Counted from the first letter of the stretch, positions 8,668 to 19,143 are shown. The stretch: DNA of 64,000 bases from an uncultured Candidatus Saccharibacteria bacterium (GCA_946408075.1 CAMJQQ010000001.1:62001-126000), one strand, 5' to 3'. Program-made: numbers and translations. Notes: generated by a model from the sequence alone, not told the origin.

Positions 8668-11600
8668 TTGCTAACTCGCACAAAAAAGGCGAAAACAAAA
8701 ATAAAACTATTTTTGCCGCTACTAATTTTGGGCCTCGTCGCTTTTGGCGGCTTTTTGCTTCCGAAAATTCGGCAGGCTTTTGCGGCTGGCACATATATGA
8801 CCGCGACCTTGACCGATGATAGCGGTACCGTAGATTTCTCGCCAGGTATCGATGATGCGGTGGCGCAGTTCAGCTTCAAACGAAGCGGCACGAATGGGTC
8901 GATTTCGAAAATTTACGACGCTAAAATTATTTTGCGCAATCTCCCAGAAAACCATGACAAGCAACTAAACGTTACCTTGCCGGTCGGTATGTATTGGCAG
9001 GATGACGGCTCTAGTGACAGTTATCTGAGCACACAGCTCGACACTAGCAAAGGCGCTCGCGGTATCAATAAAATTGCCGTCACGGATACTCCGATCCTCG
9101 GCTACAACTATCCAAACTCCGGCACGCGCGAGTATTTCCTCCAGCGCGGCACCTCTGCAATCACGCTAAACTTCAAGATTCGCGCCGACTGGGTTATTGA
9201 TTTGGACTACATCGAGAATGCGGTTTTGGCGCAACTCTTCATCGATGGCGAGGAGGCTGAACGTGCTCACATCGACGTCAATGATCCGGACGGCCGCAAT
9301 ACGGGCGGTAAATTCTATTCGTCAAATAACCGCATGTATGTTAATGCCGGCAGTACCTATCAGAGTGACTATAACTATTATCGCCTCACTCGCTCGGGCC
9401 ACGTCAGAAATCAGTACGACGTAAAGCGTCCATATAAGCAGATTATTATTACCTATACAATCGATGATCCGGCCGCCGAAATTGTCCTTACTGGCACAAA
9501 CACCGAGTTTTCGCTCGATAATAGTCGCGCCAGCGAGGGTATTTACGTTATTACGCGCACGACAAATTACATGCATAACGGCGACTTTACGATTCCGTAC
9601 GCTATTGTTATTCCAGATGATGCGCCGGCCGGCAAAACTTATACCGTCAGAGCAACTGGCCAAACCGTTATTGCGCAAGTTAATGGCGTCGAGAATCGCA
9701 CTGTCGATTATGTGAATTCGCAAGTGTCATATTTCGAAGTCCTTCCGGCTAGCAGCCTTGTCACGATTGGCCTCTCCACTCTCAAACCTACCGACACGCG
9801 CACGGCGATCAATACGAATTACAATGCCTCTACCTATGCGGAGCTTGATACGCAAGGCCCGCTCGGTCGCTTCTATGTCAATAACCGCGGCAGCGAAGCT
9901 AGCAAGCCGCTTCATGCAAAGCTGACATTCGACACTAGCGTGCTCGGCGTCATGAATCTCGAAATCGGATGTGCGCCAGGGCATGTCATCGAAACGATTC
10001 ATATCAAAACCGATAGTGGCGTCGACCGAGATTACGAAATCAATCGCACCTGCAATACTTACGGCTACGCTCAGGCTCTTAATTATTACGACCTAGGTCT
10101 TGAGCGCTTTGACTATATCAAAGAGGTAGAATACGATTTTGGCGCCATCCCAGCTGGTTTTCAAATCGCACATTCTGCGCATGATGCGCTCGGCTTTGCT
10201 TATACTGGTCGCATCCTGAGCAATACTGATAGTGGCGCGGCGACGATGGAGCTCTACGAAATTGATGACCCTAGCCATACTACTGGCGTCGCCACAACAA
10301 CGACGAAGCATGTCAATGGCGCAGGCACTCTCGACATCACAAATCATGCTACGCAAATCATCAATGCAGGCAATTCTCTTAATTTCTCCATCCAGGTCAA
10401 GAACTGGGCCGGTACTACGAGCTACGACAATACGGTTCTGACGCCAGTCATGTATATTCGCCAGGAGGTCAAAGATTCTGCCGGCAATTTCCTGCCAATC
10501 TCGAATCTAAAGGTTAAAACCGATGGCATTCGTGGCTCGAAAGACATTACAGGCCTCTTTGGTGAAATTACCTACGAAGATACGCCGACTGCGCGCGTTT
10601 ATAAGATCGACGGTCGCAATGTCCCCGATGGCTATGCCAGCCTCAGTCCAGTCTATGTTGGCGAAACTGGCCGTACTGGCGAAACTAGCATCACTGTTTC
10701 GTGGTCTGTCGAAACGCCATTCTCGGCACCAGATCAGCAGTATGCGATTGCTGACATGTTCTTCGCGCAGGATCCAATTCGTAGCGCTGCTATCACGACC
10801 CACTACATGCGCGGCGACCCATTCGGCGTGAGTGGTAATGATCAGAATACAATCTATGCTGCCACCACGAACTATTATCAGGTTCGCGGTTGGAATGCTA
10901 TCGGCGTAGAAAACTCCGGCAAACATACGACTTCAAATGACTGGCTCACTTGGTCTGACGGCGTAAACCCAATCACGATTGGCGCTGCCGAGGGCTCCTA
11001 TGCTGACATGCGCATCGCTCTTTCGAACAATTCTGGCGTCGAAGTCCCAGGCCCGACTACCGTATACATCCCGATTCCGAAGACTGGTCAAAACTGGGGT
11101 AAGCTCAGTTCCGACGCGGCGGATTTCGAATTCTCAGTTGCGCTAGATTCACCACTCGCGAACCCGAACGGTAATTATTTCACTATCGCTTACGGCCGCA
11201 ACGTTACACCGACCGATAACGGCGCCGAGATCGAGTTGCAGCTCGACAAATTCTCGACCGATACAACCAACTGGACCGAGCAGGATTGGAAAGAGGTAAA
11301 CTGTGTCCAAATTATAGCGCGCGATATTGCCGCCAATCAGCCGGGGCAGGTCGATACTTACGATTTTATCTATAGTCTCAAAGTTGTCGACGCTACGGAT
11401 ATTGTCGATGGTGTGACGGATACTTGGCGCCCGATTTATTTCCAGCAGCTCACAAACTCTGCCGGCGATCTTTTTGCGGGCTGGTACCTTGGTAGCTATG
11501 TCTCAATCAAGCTTGCCGACGGTAAAGTCTCCGGTCGCCTCTTCATTGATGCGAATGAGAACGGCAAAAAGGATTCCGGTGAAAACTATCTTCAAGAATC

Positions 11601-12762
11601 CGGTTGGCAAATCGACCTCTATGACGCTGTCTCGAACCGCCTCGTCCGCTCGACGACTACTGATGCGCAAGGCCGCTACAATTTCATTGAGCTCTCCATG
11701 AACCCAGAATCTTTCTACGCTGTCGTCACGAACAAATATCCAATCGACACCGATGGCGACAAGCATTATTTCTTCACGCCAAAAGGCGAGCAGAGCAGCG
11801 CGAACGCTTATAATCTCGATAATCAAGCTGCTGGCAGTAAAACTACAACCCCACTCCATCGCACGGCGCGCATTAGTGCTATTTCTCCGAGCAAACAAGC
11901 CGGCGAAGCGACTTATAATATCGGTCTCGTCGATTATGTTGCCACTGAATCCTACTCCGTTACGCTTGAAATCGACGATCAAGATAATAGCTACCAAACT
12001 CGACCGCGCGTCATTGAATTGACGGCCACTCCGAGCGGCGAGGATAGCGAACGGGCATTAAATCTTCCTTCGCAACCAGGGCTTAGCGCTTTCAATCTTC
12101 CGCGCTACGATACCGAAGCGGAGCAGCAGAGCTTTACGATCTCCGCCCCAGACATCGACGGTTACGACAAGACTATCGTCGCCAGTGCTGACGGCCATAG
12201 CTATTCCGTCTCCTATATGCTCAAAAAATATACTCTCACCATCAATCACCTCTCTAGTGATACTGGTACTGTCATTGCTGCGCCGGAAAGCACTGATTTG
12301 TATTATGGCCAGCCATACGAAACCGAGCCAATCCCAGATAGCCTAAAGAGCGAGCTTGTCGACCATGAAGGCTCAGAGCAGGGCACAATCAGTGGCGATG
12401 CTACAGTAAACTACTTCTATATTCTTCATCGCGGCACAGCTACGGTGCATCATTACATCGAAAATTCCACAATCCCAATCGCCGACGACGAATCGACTGA
12501 TTACGATATTGGTGATGAGTATCAAACAGCTCCTCTCTCCGGCAACGACATTCCGGATGGCTACGAATTGGTCGCAGCAACTCCAGGCAACGCATCTGGT
12601 GTCGTCGACATGTTGCAAATCGACGTTATTTACTACTACCGTCGCGTTGCTCAATCCACTACGATTAATCCATTTACCTTCGATTCAATCGTCTCTCACG
12701 GCGTATTGGCAATTACTAGCCTCATCGGCGCTATCTTCTTGGCAATAAATCGCCGTCGCTAA
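8668..12762 (+). CDS. Large surface protein with SdrD-B and MucBP domains, sorting signal NPFTFD
   Basis: This protein has 1364 residues. It starts at TTG, supported by GGGAG 5 nt upstream as in the other surface genes here. A signal peptide (about 1-40, ending QAFAAG) is followed by about 900 residues of beta-rich sequence with no domain I recognise. An SdrD-B/Cna-B-type domain (about 951-1040, with GRLFIDANENGKKD) is next, then a beta domain and two MucBP-type domains (about 1187-1328, VHHYIE and INHLSS types). The end is NPFTFD plus a hydrophobic span plus NRRR, a variant sorting signal. Cna-B/SdrD-B domains act as rigid stalks in Gram-positive adhesins and MucBP domains are linked to mucin binding, so host-surface adhesion is plausible but inferred. 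Confidence 0.82.
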   Translation: MLTRTKKAKTKIKLFLPLLILGLVAFGGFLLPKIRQAFAAGTYMTATLTDDSGTVDFSPGIDDAVAQFSFKRSGTNGSISKIYDAKIILRNLPENHDKQLNVTLPVGMYWQDDGSSDSYLSTQLDTSKGARGINKIAVTDTPILGYNYPNSGTREYFLQRGTSAITLNFKIRADWVIDLDYIENAVLAQLFIDGEEAERAHIDVNDPDGRNTGGKFYSSNNRMYVNAGSTYQSDYNYYRLTRSGHVRNQYDVKRPYKQIIITYTIDDPAAEIVLTGTNTEFSLDNSRASEGIYVITRTTNYMHNGDFTIPYAIVIPDDAPAGKTYTVRATGQTVIAQVNGVENRTVDYVNSQVSYFEVLPASSLVTIGLSTLKPTDTRTAINTNYNASTYAELDTQGPLGRFYVNNRGSEASKPLHAKLTFDTSVLGVMNLEIGCAPGHVIETIHIKTDSGVDRDYEINRTCNTYGYAQALNYYDLGLERFDYIKEVEYDFGAIPAGFQIAHSAHDALGFAYTGRILSNTDSGAATMELYEIDDPSHTTGVATTTTKHVNGAGTLDITNHATQIINAGNSLNFSIQVKNWAGTTSYDNTVLTPVMYIRQEVKDSAGNFLPISNLKVKTDGIRGSKDITGLFGEITYEDTPTARVYKIDGRNVPDGYASLSPVYVGETGRTGETSITVSWSVETPFSAPDQQYAIADMFFAQDPIRSAAITTHYMRGDPFGVSGNDQNTIYAATTNYYQVRGWNAIGVENSGKHTTSNDWLTWSDGVNPITIGAAEGSYADMRIALSNNSGVEVPGPTTVYIPIPKTGQNWGKLSSDAADFEFSVALDSPLANPNGNYFTIAYGRNVTPTDNGAEIELQLDKFSTDTTNWTEQDWKEVNCVQIIARDIAANQPGQVDTYDFIYSLKVVDATDIVDGVTDTWRPIYFQQLTNSAGDLFAGWYLGSYVSIKLADGKVSGRLFIDANENGKKDSGENYLQESGWQIDLYDAVSNRLVRSTTTDAQGRYNFIELSMNPESFYAVVTNKYPIDTDGDKHYFFTPKGEQSSANAYNLDNQAAGSKTTTPLHRTARISAISPSKQAGEATYNIGLVDYVATESYSVTLEIDDQDNSYQTRPRVIELTATPSGEDSERALNLPSQPGLSAFNLPRYDTEAEQQSFTISAPDIDGYDKTIVASADGHSYSVSYMLKKYTLTINHLSSDTGTVIAAPESTDLYYGQPYETEPIPDSLKSELVDHEGSEQGTISGDATVNYFYILHRGTATVHHYIENSTIPIADDESTDYDIGDEYQTAPLSGNDIPDGYELVAATPGNASGVVDMLQIDVIYYYRRVAQSTTINPFTFDSIVSHGVLAITSLIGAIFLAINRRR

Positions 12763-12783
12763 TTCAGCAATAGGGCACAACAA

Positions 12784-12812
12784 AAAACACCGCCTCTCGA
12801 CGGTGTTAATTA
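12784..12812. terminator. Bidirectional terminator between convergent surface genes
   Basis: AACACCG and CGGTGTT form a stem around an 8-nt loop. It has A-rich sequence on one side and TTAATTATTTTC on the other, so it can serve the genes ending at 12762 (+) and 12818 (-). Confidence 0.75.
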
Positions 12813-12817
12813 TTTTC

Positions 12818-14944
12818 TTAATTCTTCTTTCGATAGGTAATCGCTAACCCGAGCGCGACGGTGCTAACAGTCAAAATCGTCACACTTCCTACAATTCCAT
12901 CGCTTGTATTTGGCGATTCTGGCGCACGAGTCACGTCCGCGTAGGCGAGCGTATAATTGCCCATATTCCGCACCGTAAAAGTTGCCGTCGCTCCGTTCGC
13001 GGAATCATTTTCAATCACTCCGCCGTCCCCGACCAGGAAGAATTTACGCTGCAAACCAGTCGGCACCTCTGATAAATCGTCTGGCAGCTTGACATTAATC
13101 GCTACGCCATCTGGCAGAGAATCGAGCTCGCCAATCACGTTGTCGCTCACGCGCACAATCGCGCGAATTTCGCTTCCTCCTAACAACACAGGATTTTTCG
13201 CCGAAATATTGCTTAGTGCATCCTCGTCGCCATCCGCCTCTGAAACTACCAATTCCAGCGTCGGATCATTGTCGCCGACCAAATTGAGCATCTCTTCGTC
13301 CTGCTGTAAAGCATGAATAATCGCATTGCGCGCCGCGTTATCGTCTGTTGTCGTGCCGGTTACATTTGCTCTTACGAGACGCACGCGAATCTGCAAATCA
13401 CTATCTGGCATCGCAACCGAATTTCCGCTCACGTCCACCGGATTGTCACCTTCGTCCACTGCGTCAATCGTCAGCAGGCTTACGTCGTCTTCGGCGTCGA
13501 TATCCAAATCAATCGTGTCGCCTACCATCGCCCGATAACTTGAGGGCTCAACCGTCCCCATCTGTGGTCTATTTATCGTCACGTCGTGCCACGCGTGCAC
13601 TGCATACATCCCGTCTTCGACCTTCGTGCCATAGCCGTCTGCGGCCAAATCTGCTACGTCATGCGTATAGAGGCCGCCTCTGATGAAGCCGGTGAAATCT
13701 TCGCTATAAATCGTCTGATCGCTAAGCGAGTTAAAAACTGGTGTGCCGCAGGAATTATCAATCGACATCGTAATCTTCGCAATATCTGCCGCGCTATTTC
13801 CGTTCGGGTTCGCCTCAACCAGCGACACAATCCCCTTGAAAGTACCATTACAGATCTGCACGTCCATTGTATCGACGGTCGTATGTTGAATTACTGCAAC
13901 CGCCGCACCCTTTGTTGTCGTGCCGCTCGTATTATTTTCAATCGAAAACTCCTCAGAGGTCGACGTAAAGTTACCACCTTCAATCCTCAGACTACCACCG
14001 CGCAGCTCAATTGCCGTCGTCTTACCAGTCAGGTCGCCGCCGGTAATCAATACGGAACCCTGATATTGCGGCGCATAAATCGTACTATGCTTGAGCGAGG
14101 TCAGCTCACCTCCGTTAATCGTAAACTTTGCGTTTACGCCAGCGGAATTATTCCAGTCTTCATTCGAGCCATTACTCATGACGCAGCTACTCGCCGACAA
14201 AATCTTGCCGCCATTCATCGTAAACTCGCCGTCGCGATAAACAATCACGCCAACGCCGCCAGTCCCAGGTCTCGCGCCCATATCCAGTGCCTCAATCAAA
14301 CCGTCGTTCATAATCATCTTGCTACCGCCGCTAAGATTGACTGCCAGCGAATCGCCGGTCGTCTCAATTTTGCCCCCGTTCATCGTAATGAGAGATTCCG
14401 GCTTATTTCCACGCACTGCCGTACCGTCAGACGTAACCAAGCCTCCATTTATTGTAAAATTGCCGCCGTTTGCAATCACCGGCACATTAGACGAAGAAAC
14501 CGTACCGCCGTTCACGACCATCTCGCCAGCTCCAATCAAGACATCGTAGCTCCCATTCGAACCGATGTTGCCGCTCTCCAAAATCAGCGTACCTGGCGAG
14601 CTAGCACCGTTCCCGACGCGCAAGTAATAGTTGCCCGCACCGGTAATGCGCCCGCTCTGATTGCTCGAGCTATCCGTTACGGTCAGCGTACTGGTCAACA
14701 AGAGCATCTTGCTGTTCGAATCCGCCGTAATCGTATGCCCGTTCAAATCAACCGTCAGCGGCTGCTTCACGAAGGTATTCCCCGTCAGCACGATATCGGC
14801 ACCAAGCTGAATCTCGCCGCCATTCGTCGCATAACTCTTAAAATCCGCATAATTATCTACGGTCGTGCCTGCCGCAAAAGCCGCCTTCGAAAAACCCAAG
14901 GCCACCACGCAGAGCATCGCCATAAAAACAAGTAGCTTTTTCAT
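12818..14944 (-). CDS. Beta-helix-like surface protein, sorting signal SPNTSD
   Basis: This protein has 708 residues, and its ATG is preceded by TTGGGAGA. The signal peptide ends KAAFAAG. Residues 30-420 are repeats of the type MNGGxIxxxG and INGGxLTS, typical of right-handed beta-helix surface repeats. A beta-sandwich-like region follows, and then SPNTSD near residue 680, a hydrophobic span and YRKKN. Architecture and sorting motif parallel the protein at 5979-8237, which points to a shared anchoring route. A long open frame on the opposite strand (13586-14935) is Arg-rich and lacks a start signal, so I regard it as a by-product of the repeats. The function beyond the cell surface is unknown. 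Confidence 0.8.
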   Translation of the reverse strand: MKKLLVFMAMLCVVALGFSKAAFAAGTTVDNYADFKSYATNGGEIQLGADIVLTGNTFVKQPLTVDLNGHTITADSNSKMLLLTSTLTVTDSSSNQSGRITGAGNYYLRVGNGASSPGTLILESGNIGSNGSYDVLIGAGEMVVNGGTVSSSNVPVIANGGNFTINGGLVTSDGTAVRGNKPESLITMNGGKIETTGDSLAVNLSGGSKMIMNDGLIEALDMGARPGTGGVGVIVYRDGEFTMNGGKILSASSCVMSNGSNEDWNNSAGVNAKFTINGGELTSLKHSTIYAPQYQGSVLITGGDLTGKTTAIELRGGSLRIEGGNFTSTSEEFSIENNTSGTTTKGAAVAVIQHTTVDTMDVQICNGTFKGIVSLVEANPNGNSAADIAKITMSIDNSCGTPVFNSLSDQTIYSEDFTGFIRGGLYTHDVADLAADGYGTKVEDGMYAVHAWHDVTINRPQMGTVEPSSYRAMVGDTIDLDIDAEDDVSLLTIDAVDEGDNPVDVSGNSVAMPDSDLQIRVRLVRANVTGTTTDDNAARNAIIHALQQDEEMLNLVGDNDPTLELVVSEADGDEDALSNISAKNPVLLGGSEIRAIVRVSDNVIGELDSLPDGVAINVKLPDDLSEVPTGLQRKFFLVGDGGVIENDSANGATATFTVRNMGNYTLAYADVTRAPESPNTSDGIVGSVTILTVSTVALGLAITYRKKN

Positions 14945-15012
14945 ATTCTCCCAATGCTTATGCTTATATTATCGCAAATATTTCACCCAAAATCAAAGCA
15001 TTCCCGCGCCCT

Positions 15013-15041
15013 TTGCCTAAAGAGTAAAATTAGTTTATAAT
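15013..15041 (+). promoter_or_regulatory. prfA promoter, predicted leaderless
   Basis: TTGCCT (15013-15018), a 17-bp spacer and TATAAT (15036-15041). Only 7 nt separate the -10 box from the prfA ATG, so transcription should start at or next to the start codon. There is no Shine-Dalgarno. Confidence 0.7.
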
Positions 15042-15048
15042 ATCCCTA

Positions 15049-16074
<1,026 letters not shown>

Positions 16075-16088
16075 TCACCAAAGTCAAA

Positions 16089-16113
16089 AAATGCGCCGTA
16101 AGGCGTATTTTTG
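16089..16113 (+). terminator. prfA terminator
   Basis: A GCGCC-GTAA-GGCGT hairpin is followed by ATTTTT, 15 nt after the prfA stop codon. Confidence 0.75.
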
Positions 16114-16125
16114 TCGCGCCGACCT

Positions 16126-16698
16126 CTAGAAATTCGCCGTCGGATCGTTATTCTTTGTCCCAAAGCCTAAATCTGGTCGAAAATCGTAATATTTTTTCAT
16201 CCCCGATGGCTGCGCGCCATTCTGCGACCTCTGTCCAGAGACCGATCCGGATCCGCCAATCGCCATCATGCCACCGCCGCTTCCGCGCAAACCGCTCTTC
16301 TTCTCGCTATGTTGCTCCATGCGCTCTTTGCGCACATCTTCGTCGCTCTTGCGCCCAAAACCGTAGCGCTTTTCCATTTCTTCACTACTTGTCCGCCCGT
16401 ATCGGCACCTCTTATCCGCACCGTCCCCCTCTGTGCGCCCATATCCGCGCCTCTCTGGCTCCCCGCTTGTCCGTCCGTAGCTTCTTACGCTCGGCATTCC
16501 GCCAATATCACGCGCAATTCGCGAATTTTTGTACCCCTGTATAATCTTCCGATTCTGCGCAATCGCTTGCCTCTCCTCGAAGCTCATCTGCCCGCGTCTC
16601 TGCGTACTTGCACCCATTCCGGCCAATCCCGAGCTATGCACAACGTCGCTTGCTGTATTTCGCGTAATTCGCTGGATGATTTTTGCGCCAACTTTCAT
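16126..16698 (-). CDS. Basic protein with YGR repeats, unknown function
   Basis: This is a 190-residue, highly basic, hydrophilic protein without membrane spans. Residues about 73-125 contain five degenerate copies of a YGRTSxExxEKR-like unit. A Gly/Ser-rich stretch follows, with an end rich in aromatic residues and Asp (YYDFRPDLGFG). I do not recognise the family. The minus strand is favoured because opposite-strand frames are Pro/Arg/Ser-rich with no ribosome site. A TATACT box ends 7 nt before this ATG (AGTATA at 16706-16711 on the top strand), the leaderless pattern seen for other genes here. The repeats and charge suggest nucleic-acid or polyanion contact, which is inference only. Confidence 0.6.
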   Translation of the reverse strand: MKVGAKIIQRITRNTASDVVHSSGLAGMGASTQRRGQMSFEERQAIAQNRKIIQGYKNSRIARDIGGMPSVRSYGRTSGEPERRGYGRTEGDGADKRCRYGRTSSEEMEKRYGFGRKSDEDVRKERMEQHSEKKSGLRGSGGGMMAIGGSGSVSGQRSQNGAQPSGMKKYYDFRPDLGFGTKNNDPTANF

Positions 16699-16787
16699 TA
16701 AAATAAGTATATCGCAATCTTAGAAAACCACCAAACCGCTTACGTATAACACAATTAGGCATAAGTGTAAATTACTATATAATACAC

Positions 16788-16816
16788 TTGACAAAAACAT
16801 AAACATTTGATATAAT
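16788..16816 (+). promoter_or_regulatory. Consensus sigma-70-type promoter
   Basis: TTGACA and TATAAT are both perfect and separated by 17 bp. It is one of the two strongest promoters in the window and is followed by a long leader to the ATG at 17078. Confidence 0.9.
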
Positions 16817-16822
16817 AGCCAT

Positions 16823-17077
16823 AGCTAATTGCAGAGCTGCGAAAGGCTTATGTAAAAAGCGTATTGTTTAAAAATCGGATCATTACCATACATAACTCAT
16901 CAGTTATGTGTGGTGGATTTGGGAAAATCCTTTTAAGGGGAGTCCAGCCACCCCTATACGGCTGTTCAAATATATTACGCTCCCGTCGTCCTCTTAAGGG
17001 CGGCATCCAACGACGCGCAGCTTCCTATGCCAAAGGAGTTGCGTAATCAAAACATTCTTTCTAAGGAGGAATATATC
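16823..17077 (+). promoter_or_regulatory. About 255-nt structured 5' leader, possible cis-regulatory RNA
   Basis: No gene lies between the promoter and the ATG at 17078. Several stems can be drawn: CATAAC/GTTATG, GGATTT-GGGA-AAATCC, AGGGG/CCCCT, a long-range AGCGTA/TACGCT, and GGCAT/ATGCC. The leader ends in AAGGAGG. I do not recognise it as a known riboswitch. It could be a regulatory leader or an RNA gene read through into the downstream pair. The 16699-17077 gap contains nothing else I can identify. Confidence 0.45.
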
Positions 17078-17752
17078 ATGGCAAAGAGATCCAGATACGG
17101 GGGCATTGACCCCAATACCGTCAAGACCATCTCCATCGCTAAGATGGTCGAAGAGTCGCAGACAATCGCCTCGCAGAGCGTGGCAGACGTCAGTGAAGCT
17201 GTCCACGAGGAGCTGATTCAGCTCCGCACGGAAAACGCGGAAGTCCTTTCTACCATGGAGGGCAATGCTCGCAAGCGCCACGACGAAATGAAAGGTGTCG
17301 TCCACGAGGAGCTGATTCAGCTCCGCACGGAAAACGCGGAAGTCCTTTCTACCATGGAGGGCAATGCACGCAAGCGTTACGAAGCTTCCGAAAAGAGAGC
17401 TGACGAACACCACAGTGAAGAGATGGCGGCAATCCGCGAAGTCGGAGATGCAGTCGCATCCGCATCTCAGGCAGCATTCAACATGAAGCTTGCTGTTCTG
17501 ATCAGCGTCCTCATCGCCGCCGGTGCCGCACTGCTGGCCTACATTATCATCGGCCTTGTTTGCACAAACGAAGTCTCCAAGGTCGTCGAAGACGCTTTGG
17601 GTAATGCGCTTCCTTCCGCAAAGGAGATGAAGGTGTGCTACGTTAGCACGTTCAACAGACTGGGCCGCTCGGTTTCCTATGGAACTATTGCAGGTCTCGT
17701 CGCTCTCGCGCTGATGGTGATCAGCGGACGCCCTCATAAAAAGGAGGTGTAA
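17078..17752 (+). CDS. Coiled-coil protein with two C-terminal membrane spans, unknown function
   Basis: This protein has 224 residues. The ATG is chosen for AAGGAGG 8 nt upstream. Residues 1-40 are soluble and basic. A coiled-coil-like region follows, containing two near-identical 33-residue copies of VHEELIQLRTENAEVLSTME (about 42-107). Two hydrophobic spans come next (about 133-155 and 190-215), and the end is basic (RPHKKEV). The N-terminus is probably cytoplasmic. It is transcribed with the secreted Thr-rich protein downstream (3-nt gap), so the two may form an envelope unit. The family is not recognised. Frequent CTG and AAG codons differ from the CTC/CTT style of the surface genes, a weak hint of separate origin. 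Confidence 0.75.
   Translation: MAKRSRYGGIDPNTVKTISIAKMVEESQTIASQSVADVSEAVHEELIQLRTENAEVLSTMEGNARKRHDEMKGVVHEELIQLRTENAEVLSTMEGNARKRYEASEKRADEHHSEEMAAIREVGDAVASASQAAFNMKLAVLISVLIAAGAALLAYIIIGLVCTNEVSKVVEDALGNALPSAKEMKVCYVSTFNRLGRSVSYGTIAGLVALALMVISGRPHKKEV
17201..17398 (+). repeat. 99-bp tandem duplication inside coding sequence
   Basis: Two copies start at 17201 and 17300. The first 68 bp are identical between copies, and the remainder has diverged. The period of 33 codons keeps the frame. High identity at silent positions points to a recent duplication. Confidence 0.9.
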
Positions 17753-17754
17753 TC

Positions 17755-18966
17755 ATGACGATTTACAGAAGAAGGATGGCGGGAGTGCTGCTCCTTGCAG
17801 CAGCGCTCCTCGCTGGCACAATGCTCTTCTGTGACGTCTTTGGCATCGGCGCATTCTTCAGCCTTGCGCAGGAAGACCAGCCGAGCCGTCAGCTTGAGAT
17901 TGTTGATGCTACTAACGGGGGACTCGAGGAACCTTTCTTCTACTTCTTCGAAGAAAACAAGGAAGGTCCTTACACCTTCGGCCCGAAAGCACCGACAACG
18001 AGCGCAGAAGATGCACACAACGAGTTTCGTACTCGTCTGAAGCGCGACCCCGCCTTGCTGGCAGCAGTGGCCAACTATGTTGACCATGAACTCCAGCTCG
18101 GCGACAATCGCATTCTTCGCAAGGAGAACGGCGAGCTCGTCGGTGCGGTGTCTAACGCCGCAACCAAAAACATGCTCGAGGACCCAAGTTATCGCAAAGA
18201 GGTGCTTAATCGCACTCTCGAGATTCTTGACTCCGCAAAGGATAAGGGTCTTAATGCGATCAACGTCTACGGCTCCTGGATGTATATGCAGGACGCCAAC
18301 AGCGACGGTATTCCTGAAATCATAATTCGGGATCCGGACGCTCTTCGCGAGCGTTCTGGCGGCACCGAGCTTACCTACACATTCGAGATTGACGGAAAGG
18401 AGTACAAACTTCATATCCGTCTCGAATGCGGTTATCAACCGATCGGTATTATCTGGTGGGAACCTCCTACCGATATACCGAGAGTGACGACAGCCCCGCC
18501 GCCTCCGCCGCATACTACGCCGAAAACGACTACCACGGTCGTTACAACACCGGACGTCACTACGACGACCGGCGTCTTCAAGAGAATTGAGGACGTAGTA
18601 ACGGTTGTTACTGGCGATTCTCCGCCGCAGCAGCAGGATCTCCGCCCGTCTTCAACGATTAATGAGGAGAGCAGGTATATCCCATCTGCTGCAGGATCAA
18701 CCACCGGCAAGAAGACGACCACGACAACGGTGACAGAAAGCCAGCAGGCAACCCAGGGTTCTACCCAGGGAAGCACTTCTGGTACTTCTAAAGCCGAGTC
18801 TGGCACACGTCCTCCGGTCGCGAGCGAAGACAAAATAATCTCCACTACTAAGATTATTGTCGAGCCCGAACCGGTGACAGTACCGGCAAGTGATTACACG
18901 GCTCCTCAGGAGCCAGCTCTCTCGGATATCCCGCCTGTTTCGGGCACAGTGGAGATTCCAAACTGA
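17755..18966 (+). CDS. Secreted Thr/Pro-rich protein, unknown function
   Basis: This protein has 403 residues, with an AAGGAGGT ribosome site overlapping the end of the preceding gene. The N-terminal hydrophobic segment (about 8-30) is a signal peptide or anchor. Residues 35-235 form a globular domain that includes DANSDGIPEIII, a DxDxDG-type calcium-loop-like motif. From about 240 onward the sequence is low-complexity and rich in Thr, Pro and Ser, as expected of an extended extracellular stalk. There is no sorting signal at the C-terminus. The link to the upstream membrane protein suggests a shared envelope role. I do not recognise the globular domain. Confidence 0.75.
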   Translation: MTIYRRRMAGVLLLAAALLAGTMLFCDVFGIGAFFSLAQEDQPSRQLEIVDATNGGLEEPFFYFFEENKEGPYTFGPKAPTTSAEDAHNEFRTRLKRDPALLAAVANYVDHELQLGDNRILRKENGELVGAVSNAATKNMLEDPSYRKEVLNRTLEILDSAKDKGLNAINVYGSWMYMQDANSDGIPEIIIRDPDALRERSGGTELTYTFEIDGKEYKLHIRLECGYQPIGIIWWEPPTDIPRVTTAPPPPPHTTPKTTTTVVTTPDVTTTTGVFKRIEDVVTVVTGDSPPQQQDLRPSSTINEESRYIPSAAGSTTGKKTTTTTVTESQQATQGSTQGSTSGTSKAESGTRPPVASEDKIISTTKIIVEPEPVTVPASDYTAPQEPALSDIPPVSGTVEIPN

Positions 18967-19058
18967 GCATTCCCAAATCCAGGCCTCAAGGCCACCGGCT
19001 CACGATTCGCGTGAAGCCCTGAACAGTCAGCTAATATAATATGCTGAAGTTCTTCATG

Positions 19059-19080
19059 CGGGGGCGGTTTACCGCCCCCG
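19059..19080 (+). terminator. Strong GC hairpin, probable terminator
   Basis: CGGGGGCGG-TTTA-CCGCCCCCG is a perfect 9-bp stem with a 4-nt loop. It lies about 95 nt after the preceding stop. The following T-tract is poor, so it may instead be a transcript-end stabiliser. Confidence 0.55.
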
Positions 19081-19114
19081 ATACTCCAAGTTTTGTGTAT
19101 GGTAATGATCCGGT

Positions 19115-19143
19115 TTTACGACGATTAACAATGCGGCTATAGA
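19115..19143 (+). promoter_or_regulatory. Putative promoter of the LPKTG surface protein gene
   Basis: TTTACG and TATAGA are separated by 17 bp. The start codon lies about 50 nt downstream, with AAAGGAA as ribosome site. Confidence 0.5.

Noticed and set aside
13586-14935. 449-codon plus-strand open frame opposite the beta-helix surface gene
   Set aside because: Its product is Arg/Ile/His-rich with no start signal, and the opposite strand encodes a protein with signal peptide, repeats and sorting signal. It is a by-product of repeat codon use.
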